Shown piece by piece: positions 1 to 33,645 of a DNA stretch of 64,000 bases. The notes under the pieces were generated by a model. That model saw nothing but the letters and a program-made list of their open reading frames with translations. It had not been told where the DNA came from and ran no database searches. The position numbers were made by a program, and so were the translations under genes. This DNA is from Sycon ciliatum (taxonomy: Eukaryota; Porifera; Calcarea; Leucosolenida; Sycettidae), in contig NC_088645.1 of the NCBI RefSeq assembly GCF_964019385.1, positions 23,266,104 to 23,330,103 on the forward strand, written 5' to 3'. The number at the start of each line of letters is the position of its first letter. Position 1 is the first letter of the stretch.

Positions 1-1031
1 CACCTTTTTGCATCCGCGGCCGCTATGAAGTGCATTCTGCAAACACTCAAATATTTCGTAACTTGGCTTTTCCTGAACGGAATTGAGTAATCGAAAGGTC
101 TATTCGCATTAGAAAGTGCTCAGCTGTCGGCTCCAACAAATCCGAAGTCGATCCAAGGTCGAATAGTGGAGTTACGGCACTCGACAGGTATTTTACGTTC
201 CATTGCAAATTTTCACTTCCGCACTTGGGTGGCAATCATTATTTGTCCTAAATATTTTCCTTTATTGCACGACAGTCCAGACATGCATAGACACGTTTGA
301 CGTCAGGCACAGGTCTTTAGCGGTCAGCTACAAAAGAAAGGAGCGCTCTACGATGAATACTACAAAAAAATACCATGGATCTTAGCGAATTGTCTCAATT
401 TCCGGTTGCCCGTGTCTTCCCAGGGCTAGCCTATAGTGCCACTGCAGACTCAGACAGTGACATGGATAGACCTGCTTCTTTGACTCACTTACTTGCAAGA
501 GTGTCTGAATCTTCCTTCACTACTTCGAACTACTTGTAGAACGTCGACTAGCCTATTCATTTATCCTGTGTCAGGAAAATGCCTTTGTACCACATTTGTT
601 TTGATGGCTCGGTGGGACTGGCAGCCAAAAAAACTTTCTTTCAGTGTGTAATGTGTGTAATACTGCTGAATCTGCAGGTAGCTTATTGCAAAATGGCGGT
701 CGAAATTTTTGGAAACCACCTTTTTTGACCCGGTGGACGCGCCTGCCTGTAATGGCTTAATGCGGCGTGCGTCATGCTGGTCATATACAGTGTAACAGTG
801 TGAAAATTCATGAGATTAGCTATTCATGATAGGAATGATGACGTCATCGTAGCACGTAGGGTGGAGATGCATGAACGACCATGGAAGTGACCTGAAGAGA
901 GGATGGACAATGAACGTGGATCAAACCTACCCTCCTGCTTTGCCAGATCTGCCTGTGCCTCATCACCAGCACCATGGGGCTGAGCGGTCTCTGCTGATGG
1001 GGGTCGTGGACTTCGGCTCACACGTCTGCAT

Positions 1032-1101
<70 letters not shown>

Positions 1102-2184
1102 ACCTGGAGATCTTGTATGTCAGTAAAACATAGCGTTGATCAAGGAGACCACTTATTCCAACACTCTCACCTAAATTCCGCTATCACCCCCGCCACCATA
1201 CACTCTCATCCACACCACTCCCCTAATCACTTCCACCATCACTCCCACCACCATATGCATGGCAAATGCTCTTGCTGCGAGTCACATTTACAAGTCCATC
1301 ACGGCCAATGAAGAACGTTTAGGCATCCAGAGGTATTGATGGAATGGAGATAAGCACCCCACCCCATACCGAGCTTCATGAACCCATCTCTAACAGTTCT
1401 TGTCGCAAGGATTAGAATTGACAATGGCTCATCTTGTATTGTCATCACCCGCTAAGTTTAATCATTCTCACCGTTTTCGTAGGCGTTCATTGACGGCCGC
1501 AGATTGCCGTCTTTTGCGTGACGTCTGTCCTCCCTGGTCTGTGCCCGCCACCGCTTGACCTTCCCCTGCAGCCTCGGCATGACGTAGGACATTGGTAGAG
1601 GAGGAACTGAAACGAACTCTTCTCTGCTCTGCATCGCCTCTGTGTGGGGTGGGTAACACGATAGCACAGGGGTTGCACAGTATGGACTGGTTTAAAACAC
1701 TGGAAAATCACTGGAAAATCTTGGTGGTGACCGTACCGGACTACGGTGACTATACACAGGCAACGGACCTGTGTACCCCGCCCGCCCCGCACCGTTGGCT
1801 TGCCTCACCAGTACAGGTTCCTACTTGGAGCCCCTGCTCTTCCCATTGTTGTGTTCCAGTTACTACTCTCTCTCTCTCCCCCCCCCCCCCCCCCCCCTCC
1901 TCCTCCCCCCCCCCCTTCTCACGAGTAGGTTACATCTTCAGTAAAAATAATGAAACGCAATGAATAAAACTATAGGCGCACTCATATCACAATCATTGCA
2001 ACGAATAAAGTGTTCCAGAACTTTTTCCCGTCACAATTAACAATGGAAACTCGTGACTGAAGATAGTATGCTATTATCACGATATGAGTGCGCCAAGGCT
2101 ATAGTTGTATTCATTGCATTATTTTTTTTAAAGATTATTGTCTCCATGTCGCCTTTTTAAATAATAATAATAGGAACCCCTAGC
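1..2184. other. Intergenic stretch without a supported gene
   Basis: I find no supported coding region. It holds a (CA)n tract (about 1036-1097), a poly(C)/(CT) tract (about 1870-1917) and a palindromic MITE (1946-2125). Open frames here are short or made of microsatellite. Confidence 0.6.
1946..2125. repeat. Palindromic MITE (about 180 bp)
   Basis: Imperfect inverted arms: AATGAATAAAACTATAGGCG and the GCGCACTCATATC next to it recur inverted at 2080-2125. It encodes nothing and lies just downstream of the large minus-strand gene. Confidence 0.75.
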
Positions 2185-24445
<22,261 letters not shown>

Positions 24446-25020
24446 AATCCAGAATAAAATAGAAAACTGACAGCTAGCTCTAGTTTACACGCATACCCGA
24501 ACAACCCTCGCTGACCGGCTCGTCGGGAATCGAAGACTAGAGCCGTATACAGGGTTCGCCAACTACATTCATTCCCTTCCGCCAAGATTTCCAACCGTTC
24601 GGTCTCCGGCACACACTCAGCCAGTTTGATACTGATAGAGGATTCTCCGGGAAAGCTAGAGCGCACCGCACCGCGGACCGGGAGTTGGCTGTAGCGACGG
24701 TGACAGCCAAGCTAGAATGAATCGAATATCCACCACACTCCGAAATGCCATGAGTTACGTAGCCGTTTCCCATTGCGTGCTGTCGTTGTTTGGTTTCCTT
24801 CGTTGGCAACCGAATGATCATTGATTCGTCACACATAACACATCTAGATCTACTGAGTACTGTCTGTATACGTGTAGGTGTAAGTGTCGGCCGCCGCGCC
24901 GGGGGACGTCTACCCGCGAAGGTGTTTTGCTGCTGCAAACGTCACCTGGGACTGGGAGATATCCGGTACAATCGCATGTAGATCTACATAACATAAAAAT
25001 AATAAAATAAGTCATTACAC
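24446..25020. other. Upstream region of the large gene (presumed promoter/5' UTR)
   Basis: No gene is supported. The minus strand has TAA in frame about 42 nt before ATG 24445. No TATA box was recognised. The plus-strand phrase CGTTGGCAACCG near 24800 resembles half of an RFX X-box; this is weak evidence. Confidence 0.4.
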
Positions 25021-25561
25021 TCTGTACTTGTCCGCGACCGAGTCTATGCCTGTGCCTACCTCAGTACCTGTAGCTGTGCCTGTCACAGACTGTCAGTGTG
25101 GTGTGGTCCGTGTGCGCACGCAGACCTTCGGCTTCGACGATCACAAGACACAAGACAATACTACCGGTAGTACATTACTAGTCATGGCGATCATCTCGTT
25201 CAATGCACCAAGTTGTACATGTAGATCATGTAAAATCTACCTTCTTCTTACATTCTTACATTCCGAATTGACCAGATCAGCAGGGTCACTAATCCCCCGC
25301 CATGAGAGGAACATGCAAGACTCCCCAACTCCCCAAGATCAAAGATCAAGACGGCAGTAGTGTAACTAGGTAGGTAGGTACGTTTTTATTTGAATTCGCA
25401 GAACCAAACGGGCGGTGTCGCCCAATTACATGGAAGCGAATGGAAACAGTAAAATATTGTAGGAAATAGCCTAACATGATAGCAGGGTGTAGTACAAAGC
25501 AAAGAACGCAACTAAAAAAAACCTGGAGAGCCCAGCTGGCTATGTAGCGGGTACATACATG

Positions 25562-25768
25562 TACAGTCAGACCTCGCATAACCGCACACATCCGTTTTCC
25601 ACAAAAATATCCGGATAGGCGAGGGAACCGGATAATCGAACACACATACTGTATGTAAGCATGGCATATGCTGTACATTTGTAACCAACTATTTTTTTCC
25701 GGATGGCGAGGGATCCGGATAAACGAGGACCGGATAAGCGAGGACCGGATAAGCGAGGTCTGACTGTA
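25562..25768. repeat. MITE with TACAGTCAGACCTCGC termini
   Basis: Exact 16-bp inverted ends (TACAGTCAGACCTCGC / GCGAGGTCTGACTGTA), TA on both sides. Same family as 11914-12088. It sits in copy A of the duplication and is absent from copy B at the matching CATACATGTA site, so it inserted after duplication or was lost from B. Confidence 0.85.
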
Positions 25769-25819
25769 CATGTAATTAAAAGTACGAAGTAGTGGTTGCG
25801 ACTTCGGCGATGATTTGTA

Positions 25820-26627
25820 AGAAAGGGTTTGCTCCCCACACCGGAGCTCGCGCTATTCAGCCGCCGACGTTACTTGACACTTTCAAACTGACTCACGACT
25901 GCCATCCAGAGCACACGAGAAGTCCATCGAACCTTCGACTCGGCAAACCTGCAAGAAAGCACCACTCCCTGCTCAATACACAGTGTTTCGGGGAATTCAC
26001 CCCTCATCAGTTGAGCTTGAGTAGGCTGAGGAAGATTGTGCCTGAAGAGCACCACTTATATGGTGCTCTCCAGGCACAAACATCACCAGGGATACAAACG
26101 TACAGAGACGCTCCGTTTCCAGGGCGACAAGCACCTCGTGAACAGCAGCGTGAGTCAGTGTCGCTCCTGGACGGTGAGACAGACGTCGAGAACCCTCGGT
26201 CATTCGCATCGCTGTCACCTCCAAACCAACTAGTCGCAAGCCCGCGCTGGGCACACCGTCTCACCGTCCAGGAGCGACACTGACTCACGCTGCTATGTGG
26301 TGTTCACGAGGTGTTTGTCGCGCTGGAAACGGAGCGTCTCTGTGAGTTTGTATCCCTGGTGATGTTTGTGCCTGGAGAGCACTATATAATTATAAGTGGT
26401 GCTCTTCAGGCACAATCTTCCTCAGCCTACTCAAGCTCAACTGATGAGGGGTGAATTCCCCGAAACACTGTGTATTGAGCAGGGAGTGGTGCTTTCTTGC
26501 CGGTTTGCCGAGTCGAAGGTTCGATGGACTTCTCGTGTGCTCTGGATGGCAGTCGTGAGTCAGTCAAGTGTCAAGTAACGTCGGCGCGGAATAGCGCGAG
26601 CTCCGGTGTGGGGAGCAAACCCTTTCT
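25820..26627. mobile_element. Fold-back element (about 808 bp, arms about 360 bp)
   Basis: The left arm (25820-26180) and right arm (26258-26627) are nearly perfect complements: AGAAAGGGTTTGCTCCCCAC at the left end mirrors GTGGGGAGCAAACCCTTTCT at the right. TA flanks both ends (25818-25819, 26628-26629). The loop is only about 75 bp. It is not in copy B. Open frames in the arms mirror each other and are not genes. Confidence 0.88.
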
Positions 26628-27741
26628 TATGTAATTAAAACATACATGTATAAATTAAAACATACATGTAATTATGGCAAGGGCTGGGGAATTGTATTGT
26701 ATTCTTTATTTTTACTTCGCAAAGTCAAACGGGGTCATTGCCTAATAATAGTGATAGCTAATTGACTGGTGAAGCAGGGAAGCTGCAACCCCGCCCCCCT
26801 CCCCCTCCCCGTTGTACTACTTCCTCTGTGCTTAGAGACCTTTCAGTTTGCGAAGCTTCTTTTTTCACCTGAAAAACCACCTATAATCAGTACAAGTCCA
26901 TGGTGAGCTATTCAAGAGAGGGCAGTCAGGGCAGTCAGGGCAGTCAGGAGTCAGGGCACTATTTAAATATTTCATTGCATTTTACGTTATCCAGCATCAT
27001 ATCCATAATAATAAAAAAACGATGAAGGCAAAGAAAAACAGAGCCTATACTAAAGTTTACTGTGAACTATCACAGCTGAACAGAAACAGCAACAGGCTGA
27101 GCTGCGATTTTGATCCTGAAACCACCAGTGCATGGACAAGAACTAGGACAAGCAAATTAGCTTCTCCACAGCTGAGACTTTCAGCTCGTGCTTGTCTTGG
27201 TTGCGCTCACCTTCCCCTCCTATTGTTTCATTATTATAACTCAGAACCTTGCAAGTAGTTGGAAGGCTGTTGGAGTACGCACCCAAGATGTGCTAACGTT
27301 AGAGCTGATAGTGATAGCCAGTTAGTTCTAGAACCTCAGTAGATCTACTGTCGGTCGACCAGTTTTGTGCGATATTATCGCATGGGATATTATCGCATGA
27401 GCTGATTGTCAAGTAACTGGTGGTGTCAGTGGACATTACAGCGTAAGTCTTGTACTAGTACTAGTTCCTTGGTCTTTTTCTAATAATTATTCGAAAGCCA
27501 AAAATAAAACGAGCGCGATGCTGCCACAGATCACGGCAAGGAAACGGTGGCCAGCCCGATCCTCCACCATCGCCAACTCATGTATTTTAAAGTGTGAACT
27601 GGACGATGACGGGCCGACCGAGTCGCCCTGACGTGACACGCACACACACCTTTGAATGCAGCGCGCGGAAGCTATGCTGGTGGCGTGGGCTTGACATGCA
27701 CCCACGTGTATCACAGCTTGAGGGCAGGGAATCGTGTACAG

Positions 27742-27757
27742 TATAAACCGGTTTATA
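27742..27757. promoter_or_regulatory. Palindromic TATA-like element upstream of paralogue A
   Basis: TATAAACCGGTTTATA is a perfect 16-bp palindrome, about 190 nt before ATG 27944, and is kept in copy B. Its symmetry would allow promoter function in either direction; this role is inference. Confidence 0.45.
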
Positions 27758-27943
27758 TACGACTGCCTGCTTGAGGGCCACTAATCACGATGTCCGAGAG
27801 CAGCGCCGATGGTGACAGAATCACTTGAATCAGTACCGGTATGTTCACTATAGTAACAACAGTCGGTATCAGTAGCTCCCACTCCTCCGGCTCGGTGCGT
27901 GTTTGGCAGGGCCAATAGCCTATGCTCCTGTCCTGATCCGACA

Positions 27944-30900
27944 ATGCCAAACCTGCACGCCGTTGCCGTAGCGGGTCTTCTTCGTGCTGGCGGCGAGAAT
28001 GTCCCATTAACTCAACTTCTCGAGGACCCAGAGTTGGGGGCAGTCACGAACAACGTGACCACGAAACTCGACGAGCGTTTCTTCCGCCGACGCCCTCACT
28101 TGTTTTCGTGTTCGCCGATATCATCCGCCACTGACGGCATCTTGTCCCTAAGCCTGCCGGAGACGAACAATAGCTTCAATCCTCTTGAGCAAGCCTGTGT
28201 GACCACACTGCAGCGATGCAAGGGCTTCAAGTCGGTGTTAGGGTCGCTCATCTGCAGCAAGAGTCTGCAACAACTTGCCAGCGGCTGCACAACGGTGGAT
28301 ATTCGAATATCCAAGGCGTTCTTCATGGCCCGACCCGACATGTTCGAGGTCATTCAACGCGGCTCGACAGTTGAAGTACTGCTAGCACAGAAATATCAAC
28401 AGAAGCCCGTGAGTGCCGCTAGCAGCATGACTAGTGACCGGGATAATGACGGCGAGTATGGGACTGAGGAACAGCCCGCCCAAGACCTACCCGTGCCCAC
28501 GCATGGCAGCCAAGCAGCAGTGAGTGTCAAGCGCGACGAGACAGAAACGGGTGCGTCTCGCGGAACGCCATTGGGCGACGATGAAATAGCTGCCGCATGG
28601 CAAGAAGAACTAGCAGGGGCTGATGAGTTACATGACAACAACAATGGTGATGATACGCGTGATGACGACGATCATACAAACAGTAATAATATCCGTGCTG
28701 CCAATGTCATACAACAGGACATGTCCTGGAGCTGTCAGCTTCAAAGCAGAGTGACCAGTTCAACAGACCACCATCAGTACCCGTCCTGTCGGCAGCCACA
28801 AGCCACTCCAGCGGAATCGTCAGTGCATCAGCCACACGCCATTGCAGTGGAATCATCAGTGGATCAGCCGCAGGCCACTGCAGCGGAATTGTCAGTGGAT
28901 CAGCTGCAAGCCACTGCAGGGGAATCGTCAGTGGATCAGCCGCAAGCTACTGCAGCAGAATCACCAGTGGATCAGACGCAAGCTACTGCAGCAGAATCAC
29001 CAGTGGATCAGCCACAAGCTACTGCAGCGGAATCGCCAGTGCATCAGCCGCAAGCCACTGCAGGGGAATCGTCAGTGGATCAGCCGCAAGCCACAGCATC
29101 TGCATCGACAGTGCATGGGCAGCAACAAACCACAGCAGCGGGGTTGGCCACGCCGCCATACGCAGCAGCAGCAGCAGCAGCAAGACCAGACGGTGGACAT
29201 ACGGCGCCGCCACCGCCGCTCCACGTGAATTCATCGGGGGGCCATCGGCAAGCAGGTCAGTTTGCGGCCAGCAGCCACTGTTCTAGCAAGTGGCAAACTC
29301 CTGCAGTGCTGACATCTGTGACGGCTACTCAGGATACGCCGTCACTGGGTCTCAGGCTGAGCGAACTATGGCCTTTACCAGGTGAGGCTAGCAATCAATT
29401 GCCGCTCGACCTACCTCGTCCGACTGGTGGACAAAAGAGCGTGACGTCAGTCCTGATTCCAATTGCAGAAGGAAGGAGCATCAGGTCATTCAGGATTTCA
29501 ACTGCGGAATGCAAGAACACAAGGCCGTCAGTGCATCAGCCGCAAGCCACCGCAGCGGAATCGTCAGTGCATCAGCCGCAAGCCACTGCAGGGGAATCGT
29601 CAGTGGACCAGCCGAAAGCCACTGCAGCGGCATCGTCAGTGCATCAGCCGCAAGCCACTCCAGCGGAATCACCAGTGGATCAGCCGCAAGCCACAGCAGC
29701 GGAATCACCAGTAGATCAGCCGCAAGCTACTGCAACGGAATCGTCAGTGGATCAGCCGCAAGCCACTGCAGCGGCATCGTCAATGCATCAGCCGCAAGCC
29801 ACTGCAGCGGAATCACCAGTGCATCAGCCGCAAGCCGCCGCAGGGGAATCGTCAGTGCATCAGCCGCAAGCCACAGCAGCTGCATCGACTCTGCATTGGC
29901 AACAACAAACCACAGCAGCGGGATTGTCAGCACAGCAGCAGGAGCAGCAACGGCAGCATTACCCATCTGCCTCTCCACCGGGTGTCTTGCAGAACTTAAA
30001 GCATTTCTCAGAGGAGCACAGCGTTGCATCACGTGGCCGCGGTGCTCCTGACCACACCAAGCCACGCCCGCGGCCCCCGCATGTGCTCGGCAAGCAGCCA
30101 CCGCCGGGGTTGGGCCAGCCCCCTCCACCGGGGCGGGGCACAAAGCCTTCCAAGGGGCTGGGCAAGCACTTCCCTCCACCGGGGCTGGGCACTCGGCCTC
30201 CCCCGGGGCTAGGCAAGCAGCACAGTGTACCGTTGCTGGCCAAGTCGCCATACGCAGCAGCAGCAAGACCAGACGGTGGACATACGGTGCCGCCACCGCC
30301 GCTCCACATGAATTCATCGGGGGGCCATTGGCAAGCAGGTCAGTTTGCAGCCAGCAGCCACTGTTCCAGCAAGTGGCAAACTCCTGCAGTGCTGACATCT
30401 GTGCCAGCTACTCGGGATACGTCGTCACTGGGTCTCAAGCAGAGCGAACCATGGCCTTTACCACGTGAGGCTAGCAATCAATTGCCGCTCGACCTACCTC
30501 GTCCGACTGGTGAACAAAATGGCTTGACGTCAGTCCTGATTCCAATTGCAGAAGGAAGGAGCATCAGGTCAGTCAGGATTCCAACGGCGGAATGTGAGAA
30601 CACAAAGCCAGTCCAGGCTCCGACTGGTAAACGGGGCCCTGGCCCCGTCGCCCCTGTAGCCCTGAACGACGAGCAGCTGGACCAGGCCGGGATACTGCTC
30701 CTTAACCGGGCGCCAAGCCTGGCGTTAGCACTGCATCGGAAGCGGTTTGTGGGCGGCTTGACCGGGCTCGTGGCGGACGCGCTCCAAGTGGCGCGCTTGC
30801 ACAGTGAGCTTGTAGAGCTGCAGCTGCGTGAGACCAATACATGTCTGTGCGTGGAGGTGGAGGAGCACAGTGACAATAGCCCAGGAGAAGAGTACACTGT

Positions 30901-31009
30901 ACGGGTCATGATAAAGGGCAGGTGTTATGGTCAGGCTCATGGCTCTTTGAGGCTAGCACGCCTTGAAGCAATGATAGATGCTGCCGCTCGTCTGGCGCTG
31001 AAACACTAG
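27944..31009 (+). CDS. Paralogue A: winged-helix-like/12-residue-repeat/dsRBD-like protein (1021 aa)
   Basis: I start at ATG 27944 (MPNLHAVAVAGLLRAGG); the frame is open 5' without ATG. Residues 6-70 and 82-150 are two related units, each with helices followed by an FF-x-x-RP-x-(L/M)F signature, resembling winged-helix modules of the LOTUS/OST type; that assignment is inference. Acidic and Asn-rich linkers follow. Arrays of a 12-residue repeat (consensus VDQPQATAAESS/P) lie at 28790-29112 and 29528-29893, separated by a Pro/Ser block that recurs near the end (30240-30620), so array plus block were duplicated. A GLGKQPPP-like Pro/Gly tract lies near 30070-30230. The last 60 residues (YTVRVMIKGRCYGQAHG plus a helix) resemble the strand-strand-helix end of a dsRBD. 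No family is recognised with certainty. RNA binding is inference. Confidence 0.7.
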   Translation: MPNLHAVAVAGLLRAGGENVPLTQLLEDPELGAVTNNVTTKLDERFFRRRPHLFSCSPISSATDGILSLSLPETNNSFNPLEQACVTTLQRCKGFKSVLGSLICSKSLQQLASGCTTVDIRISKAFFMARPDMFEVIQRGSTVEVLLAQKYQQKPVSAASSMTSDRDNDGEYGTEEQPAQDLPVPTHGSQAAVSVKRDETETGASRGTPLGDDEIAAAWQEELAGADELHDNNNGDDTRDDDDHTNSNNIRAANVIQQDMSWSCQLQSRVTSSTDHHQYPSCRQPQATPAESSVHQPHAIAVESSVDQPQATAAELSVDQLQATAGESSVDQPQATAAESPVDQTQATAAESPVDQPQATAAESPVHQPQATAGESSVDQPQATASASTVHGQQQTTAAGLATPPYAAAAAAARPDGGHTAPPPPLHVNSSGGHRQAGQFAASSHCSSKWQTPAVLTSVTATQDTPSLGLRLSELWPLPGEASNQLPLDLPRPTGGQKSVTSVLIPIAEGRSIRSFRISTAECKNTRPSVHQPQATAAESSVHQPQATAGESSVDQPKATAAASSVHQPQATPAESPVDQPQATAAESPVDQPQATATESSVDQPQATAAASSMHQPQATAAESPVHQPQAAAGESSVHQPQATAAASTLHWQQQTTAAGLSAQQQEQQRQHYPSASPPGVLQNLKHFSEEHSVASRGRGAPDHTKPRPRPPHVLGKQPPPGLGQPPPPGRGTKPSKGLGKHFPPPGLGTRPPPGLGKQHSVPLLAKSPYAAAARPDGGHTVPPPPLHMNSSGGHWQAGQFAASSHCSSKWQTPAVLTSVPATRDTSSLGLKQSEPWPLPREASNQLPLDLPRPTGEQNGLTSVLIPIAEGRSIRSVRIPTAECENTKPVQAPTGKRGPGPVAPVALNDEQLDQAGILLLNRAPSLALALHRKRFVGGLTGLVADALQVARLHSELVELQLRETNTCLCVEVEEHSDNSPGEEYTVRVMIKGRCYGQAHGSLRLARLEAMIDAAARLALKH
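28790..29112 (+). repeat. 36-bp coding minisatellite, array 1 of paralogue A
   Basis: About 9 in-frame units; consensus codons give V-D/H-Q-P-Q-A-T-A-A-E-S-S/P. Most units contain CTGCAG. Confidence 0.9.
29528..29893 (+). repeat. 36-bp coding minisatellite, array 2 of paralogue A
   Basis: About 10 in-frame units of the same consensus. It follows a copy of the Pro/Ser block found again after this array. Confidence 0.9.
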
Positions 31010-31033
31010 TCGCTGTGCAAATTTTATGTGCTT

Positions 31034-31078
31034 GCCAGGTAGCTCAAACCCTGGGCGCTTGGTCGAGCTTACGTCAGT

Positions 31079-31127
<49 letters not shown>

Positions 31128-31560
31128 ACTTTTCTGAGGTACTGTATGTGGGGCTCCGTTTATTGAGGTGCGTTGAAATTTATTCTCTTCTATAATTTCC
31201 CCATATGAGTTCCTATCAGTTGCTGTGAACACCTTGAGTGGAGAGCGCTTGCTCGAGCGTTGAACCGGGTTCTTAATCCACCATACCCAGTTCGCAAGGC
31301 TGGGCGGGGTTGTGAGCAGGCTTTCATTTCATCTTTTCTTATTATTTCTTATTATTTCTGCTTTTTCATCTCATTACAAAAATTCTGCGCATTTTTTCTC
31401 CATCTGCGCATAAATCTAACCTGCTTGTTAAATCATGCACCTGCTTTCAGGCGTAAAAACCCTGTGGTAGAGGTCTCAGTCCTTATTTGTTAGACTTACC
31501 TGTCTTTATAAATGTAACTTACTCTCTCTCTCTCTATCTCTCTCTCCCTCTCTCCCTCTC

Positions 31561-31600
<40 letters not shown>

Positions 31601-31602
31601 AG
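31034..31602 (+). other. Candidate 3' UTR intron of paralogue A with (CT)n tracts
   Basis: A possible donor (CCAG|GTAGCT) follows the stop closely. A (CT)n tract sits at 31082-31122. A second (CT)n tract (31520-31597) runs straight into TTTCAG|TCTGAGCACGG. Copy B keeps donor and acceptor but has only one fused tract. Splicing is inferred. Confidence 0.5.
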
Positions 31603-31874
31603 TCTGAGCACGGAGCCTTGTTCCACTATTATGGTGTTTGTTAGTTTGGGTCTCGTATACTGCAACTGCTACTTCAACTCACATGACTACTGCTCACATG
31701 ACTGCTGGAGTACTGCGTCAATTCAAGCCCGGTCCTTGTCATATCTGACTGCTGTGTTTCTCCTCTCACTCCGCGTATCTATGAGGCTATCAGGTTCGGC
31801 CTCATTTTCTCTATGCTGCGCTGATGAGTTCAAAAAGAACGAAACAGCATGCTGTCCGCAGATTGAGTCTACTT

Positions 31875-32005
31875 TTCTGTTGTTGTTGTTGTTTTGTTGT
31901 TGTCGTTGCTGCTGTTGTTCTTGTTGTTGTCGCTGTTGTTGTTGTTGTTGCTGCTGTTGTTGTGGTTGTTGTTGTGGTGGTCGTCGTCGTCGTTGTTGTT
32001 GCTTG
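31875..32005. repeat. (TTG)n-rich tract downstream of paralogue A
   Basis: Imperfect TTG/TCG trinucleotide run, also present at 55859-55945 in copy B. Confidence 0.8.
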
Positions 32006-32216
32006 TTTTGAACAGAGCCACCGTTTCCTATCACTCTCACACAAGCATAGGGCAAGCTATTTTACACTTTTATTATTCAACTTCAGCCACAACATTATAC
32101 CCCTAGCACTGTGCTGGCCAAACTTGGTGCCTGTGCCATGTGACATATTCGGAAGATCATCGGAGAATCCTTTCTTCGGTGAGAAGGCAGTATTGCCTGT
32201 GCCCTGAGCGAATTGA

Positions 32217-32222
32217 AATAAA
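32217..32222 (+). terminator. Candidate polyadenylation signal of paralogue A
   Basis: AATAAA followed by AGAATACAACAACAAC. The block holding it (about 32152-32250) is missing from copy B, so the two paralogues may end differently, or the block is an insertion in A. Confidence 0.35.
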
Positions 32223-32429
32223 AGAATACAACAACAACAACAACATATCCTACTACCCCTGCTCATTGTAGAAAGTGCCTTTCGTATTTTAGATACTATA
32301 CGTCTTGATTTTAAATTATTTTAGCTTCGTTGTGCTGGCACCATGTGTGTGCAGCGTCTTGCTCTCACTGTGAACTGTCTGGATTGTGTAACTCATAGAT
32401 TCATGTTGCTACCGTAACTTTGTTTAACC

Positions 32430-33645
32430 CTCATGCCACACAAGAGAGACGAGCCTGTGGGGTGTCGCAAGCGTTTATTCCAGCATGAATAATCATGAGC
32501 CTGTGATCGGTAACCAAGTATGACGTACATGTACTCAGTATCAGGTCATGATTATAAATGATGTACACATATCACGCATCAGAGAGGCAAGGACAGCAGA
32601 AGCGACCCGCGGGGTCCTGCGCCGTCGGAACGGCTACGTGTACTACTAGGTTGCTATGGCAGCGGAACACTAAATCTTAGTACACATGAATAGTTCAATG
32701 GTGCCGATGTGCGTGCACTATGCGGCGCCCATTGGCAGCACCCGTGCCTCCTGCCTTTTAAATGGTGCGGGAGGGTGGGAAACAATTTCTGCGGCGGGCA
32801 GGCACAACAAACAACTGGTGAATATCTTTACTTGTTCCTGCCTTGCGAGGGTGGCCTTGGGTGAGCTTGCGCCCCAGGCTGATAGGTGGCTTATACGGCA
32901 TGCCGTACGCGCGTCGCGGTTGCAAATGCTTGCGTGGGGCCCCACGCGGGAGCCCGGCAGTGCGTACGACTTTAGCGGAGCTCGTATGAGACTTAGCCGG
33001 TTTTGGCGTGTCCGCGGACGGCATCTCCATGCGCGAGATGCGGCTCTGTGACATGTAGGTTAAGGGGGTTCGGGACAGTTAGGCCCAAAAATTTAATTTA
33101 AACATCAGCCCAATCTGACATCAGGTTTGAATAGGTACAGCCTTTTATTTTCGCTTAGTAACATCAGTTTTTCAATTGCCAGAATAGGTCTTGCCAAAAA
33201 CACAATTTTCCTTGATGACACAAAATAACACAAAATCCCAAAATTGATGAGAAATCGTCCATAACATCAGTTAGGACAGAAAATATGACATAAAATTTTA
33301 CAGACTGTTCGAGGTATTGACTAAGATGATATCAACACCGAAAAATGTACACTATGGTTGACGATGGGATCCAGGTCGTCATTTCCTGGAGAAGAACAAA
33401 AAAGACGCAAAAAATGAAACTTTGAATATTTTTTGAAGCTTATTTTTGAGTTTGCCCCATATGTGGATACTTCAAACACGTTCTATAAGTGGGTCGGAAC
33501 AGGTTTACCGTGGCGAAAATAAAGGTCACCGTGCATATTCTGGAGAAAAATCCAAAAAACTGTCAAAATTTGCCTAAAATTGGTAAATTCACGTCTCTAT
33601 TATTATTATTATTATTTGAAACTCGGATGTTGAGCCATAAATAAA
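32430..33645. other. Stretch without a supported gene
   Basis: Beyond the end of the duplication. A GC-richer segment (32570-33055) has overlapping open frames on both strands with no recognisable domain. 33060-33645 is AT-rich with an (ATT)n run near 33600. I see no RNA gene. Confidence 0.5.

Larger units (their letters stand above)
25021..32425. repeat. Segmental duplication, copy A
   Basis: The parts outside later insertions align in the same order and orientation to 46126-56325: for example CGCAGACCTTCGGCTTCGAC (near 25120 and 46212), GGCTGGGGAATTGTATTGTA (near 26680 and 47362), the whole repeat-protein ORF, and GCTTCGTTGTGCTGGCACCA (near 32325 and 56213). Copy A has two extra MITEs between 25562 and 26627. 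Confidence 0.9.

Noticed and set aside
871..1311. His-rich 146-codon frame on the plus strand
   Set aside because: Its core is a CA microsatellite; no splice or domain support.
24790..24810. RFX X-box in the promoter of the large gene
   Set aside because: Only half of the motif fits; kept as a weak remark, not as a feature.
25792..26578. Several frames of 60-160 codons in both directions
   Set aside because: They lie in the arms of a fold-back element and mirror each other.
27487..27781. Minus-strand frames upstream of paralogue A, with a counterpart near 48405-48710
   Set aside because: Indels between the two copies change their frame, and there is no domain; more likely promoter or non-coding DNA.
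32686..33054. Overlapping frames of about 100-120 codons on both strands
   Set aside because: No recognisable domain, splice context or paralogue; coding status cannot be supported.
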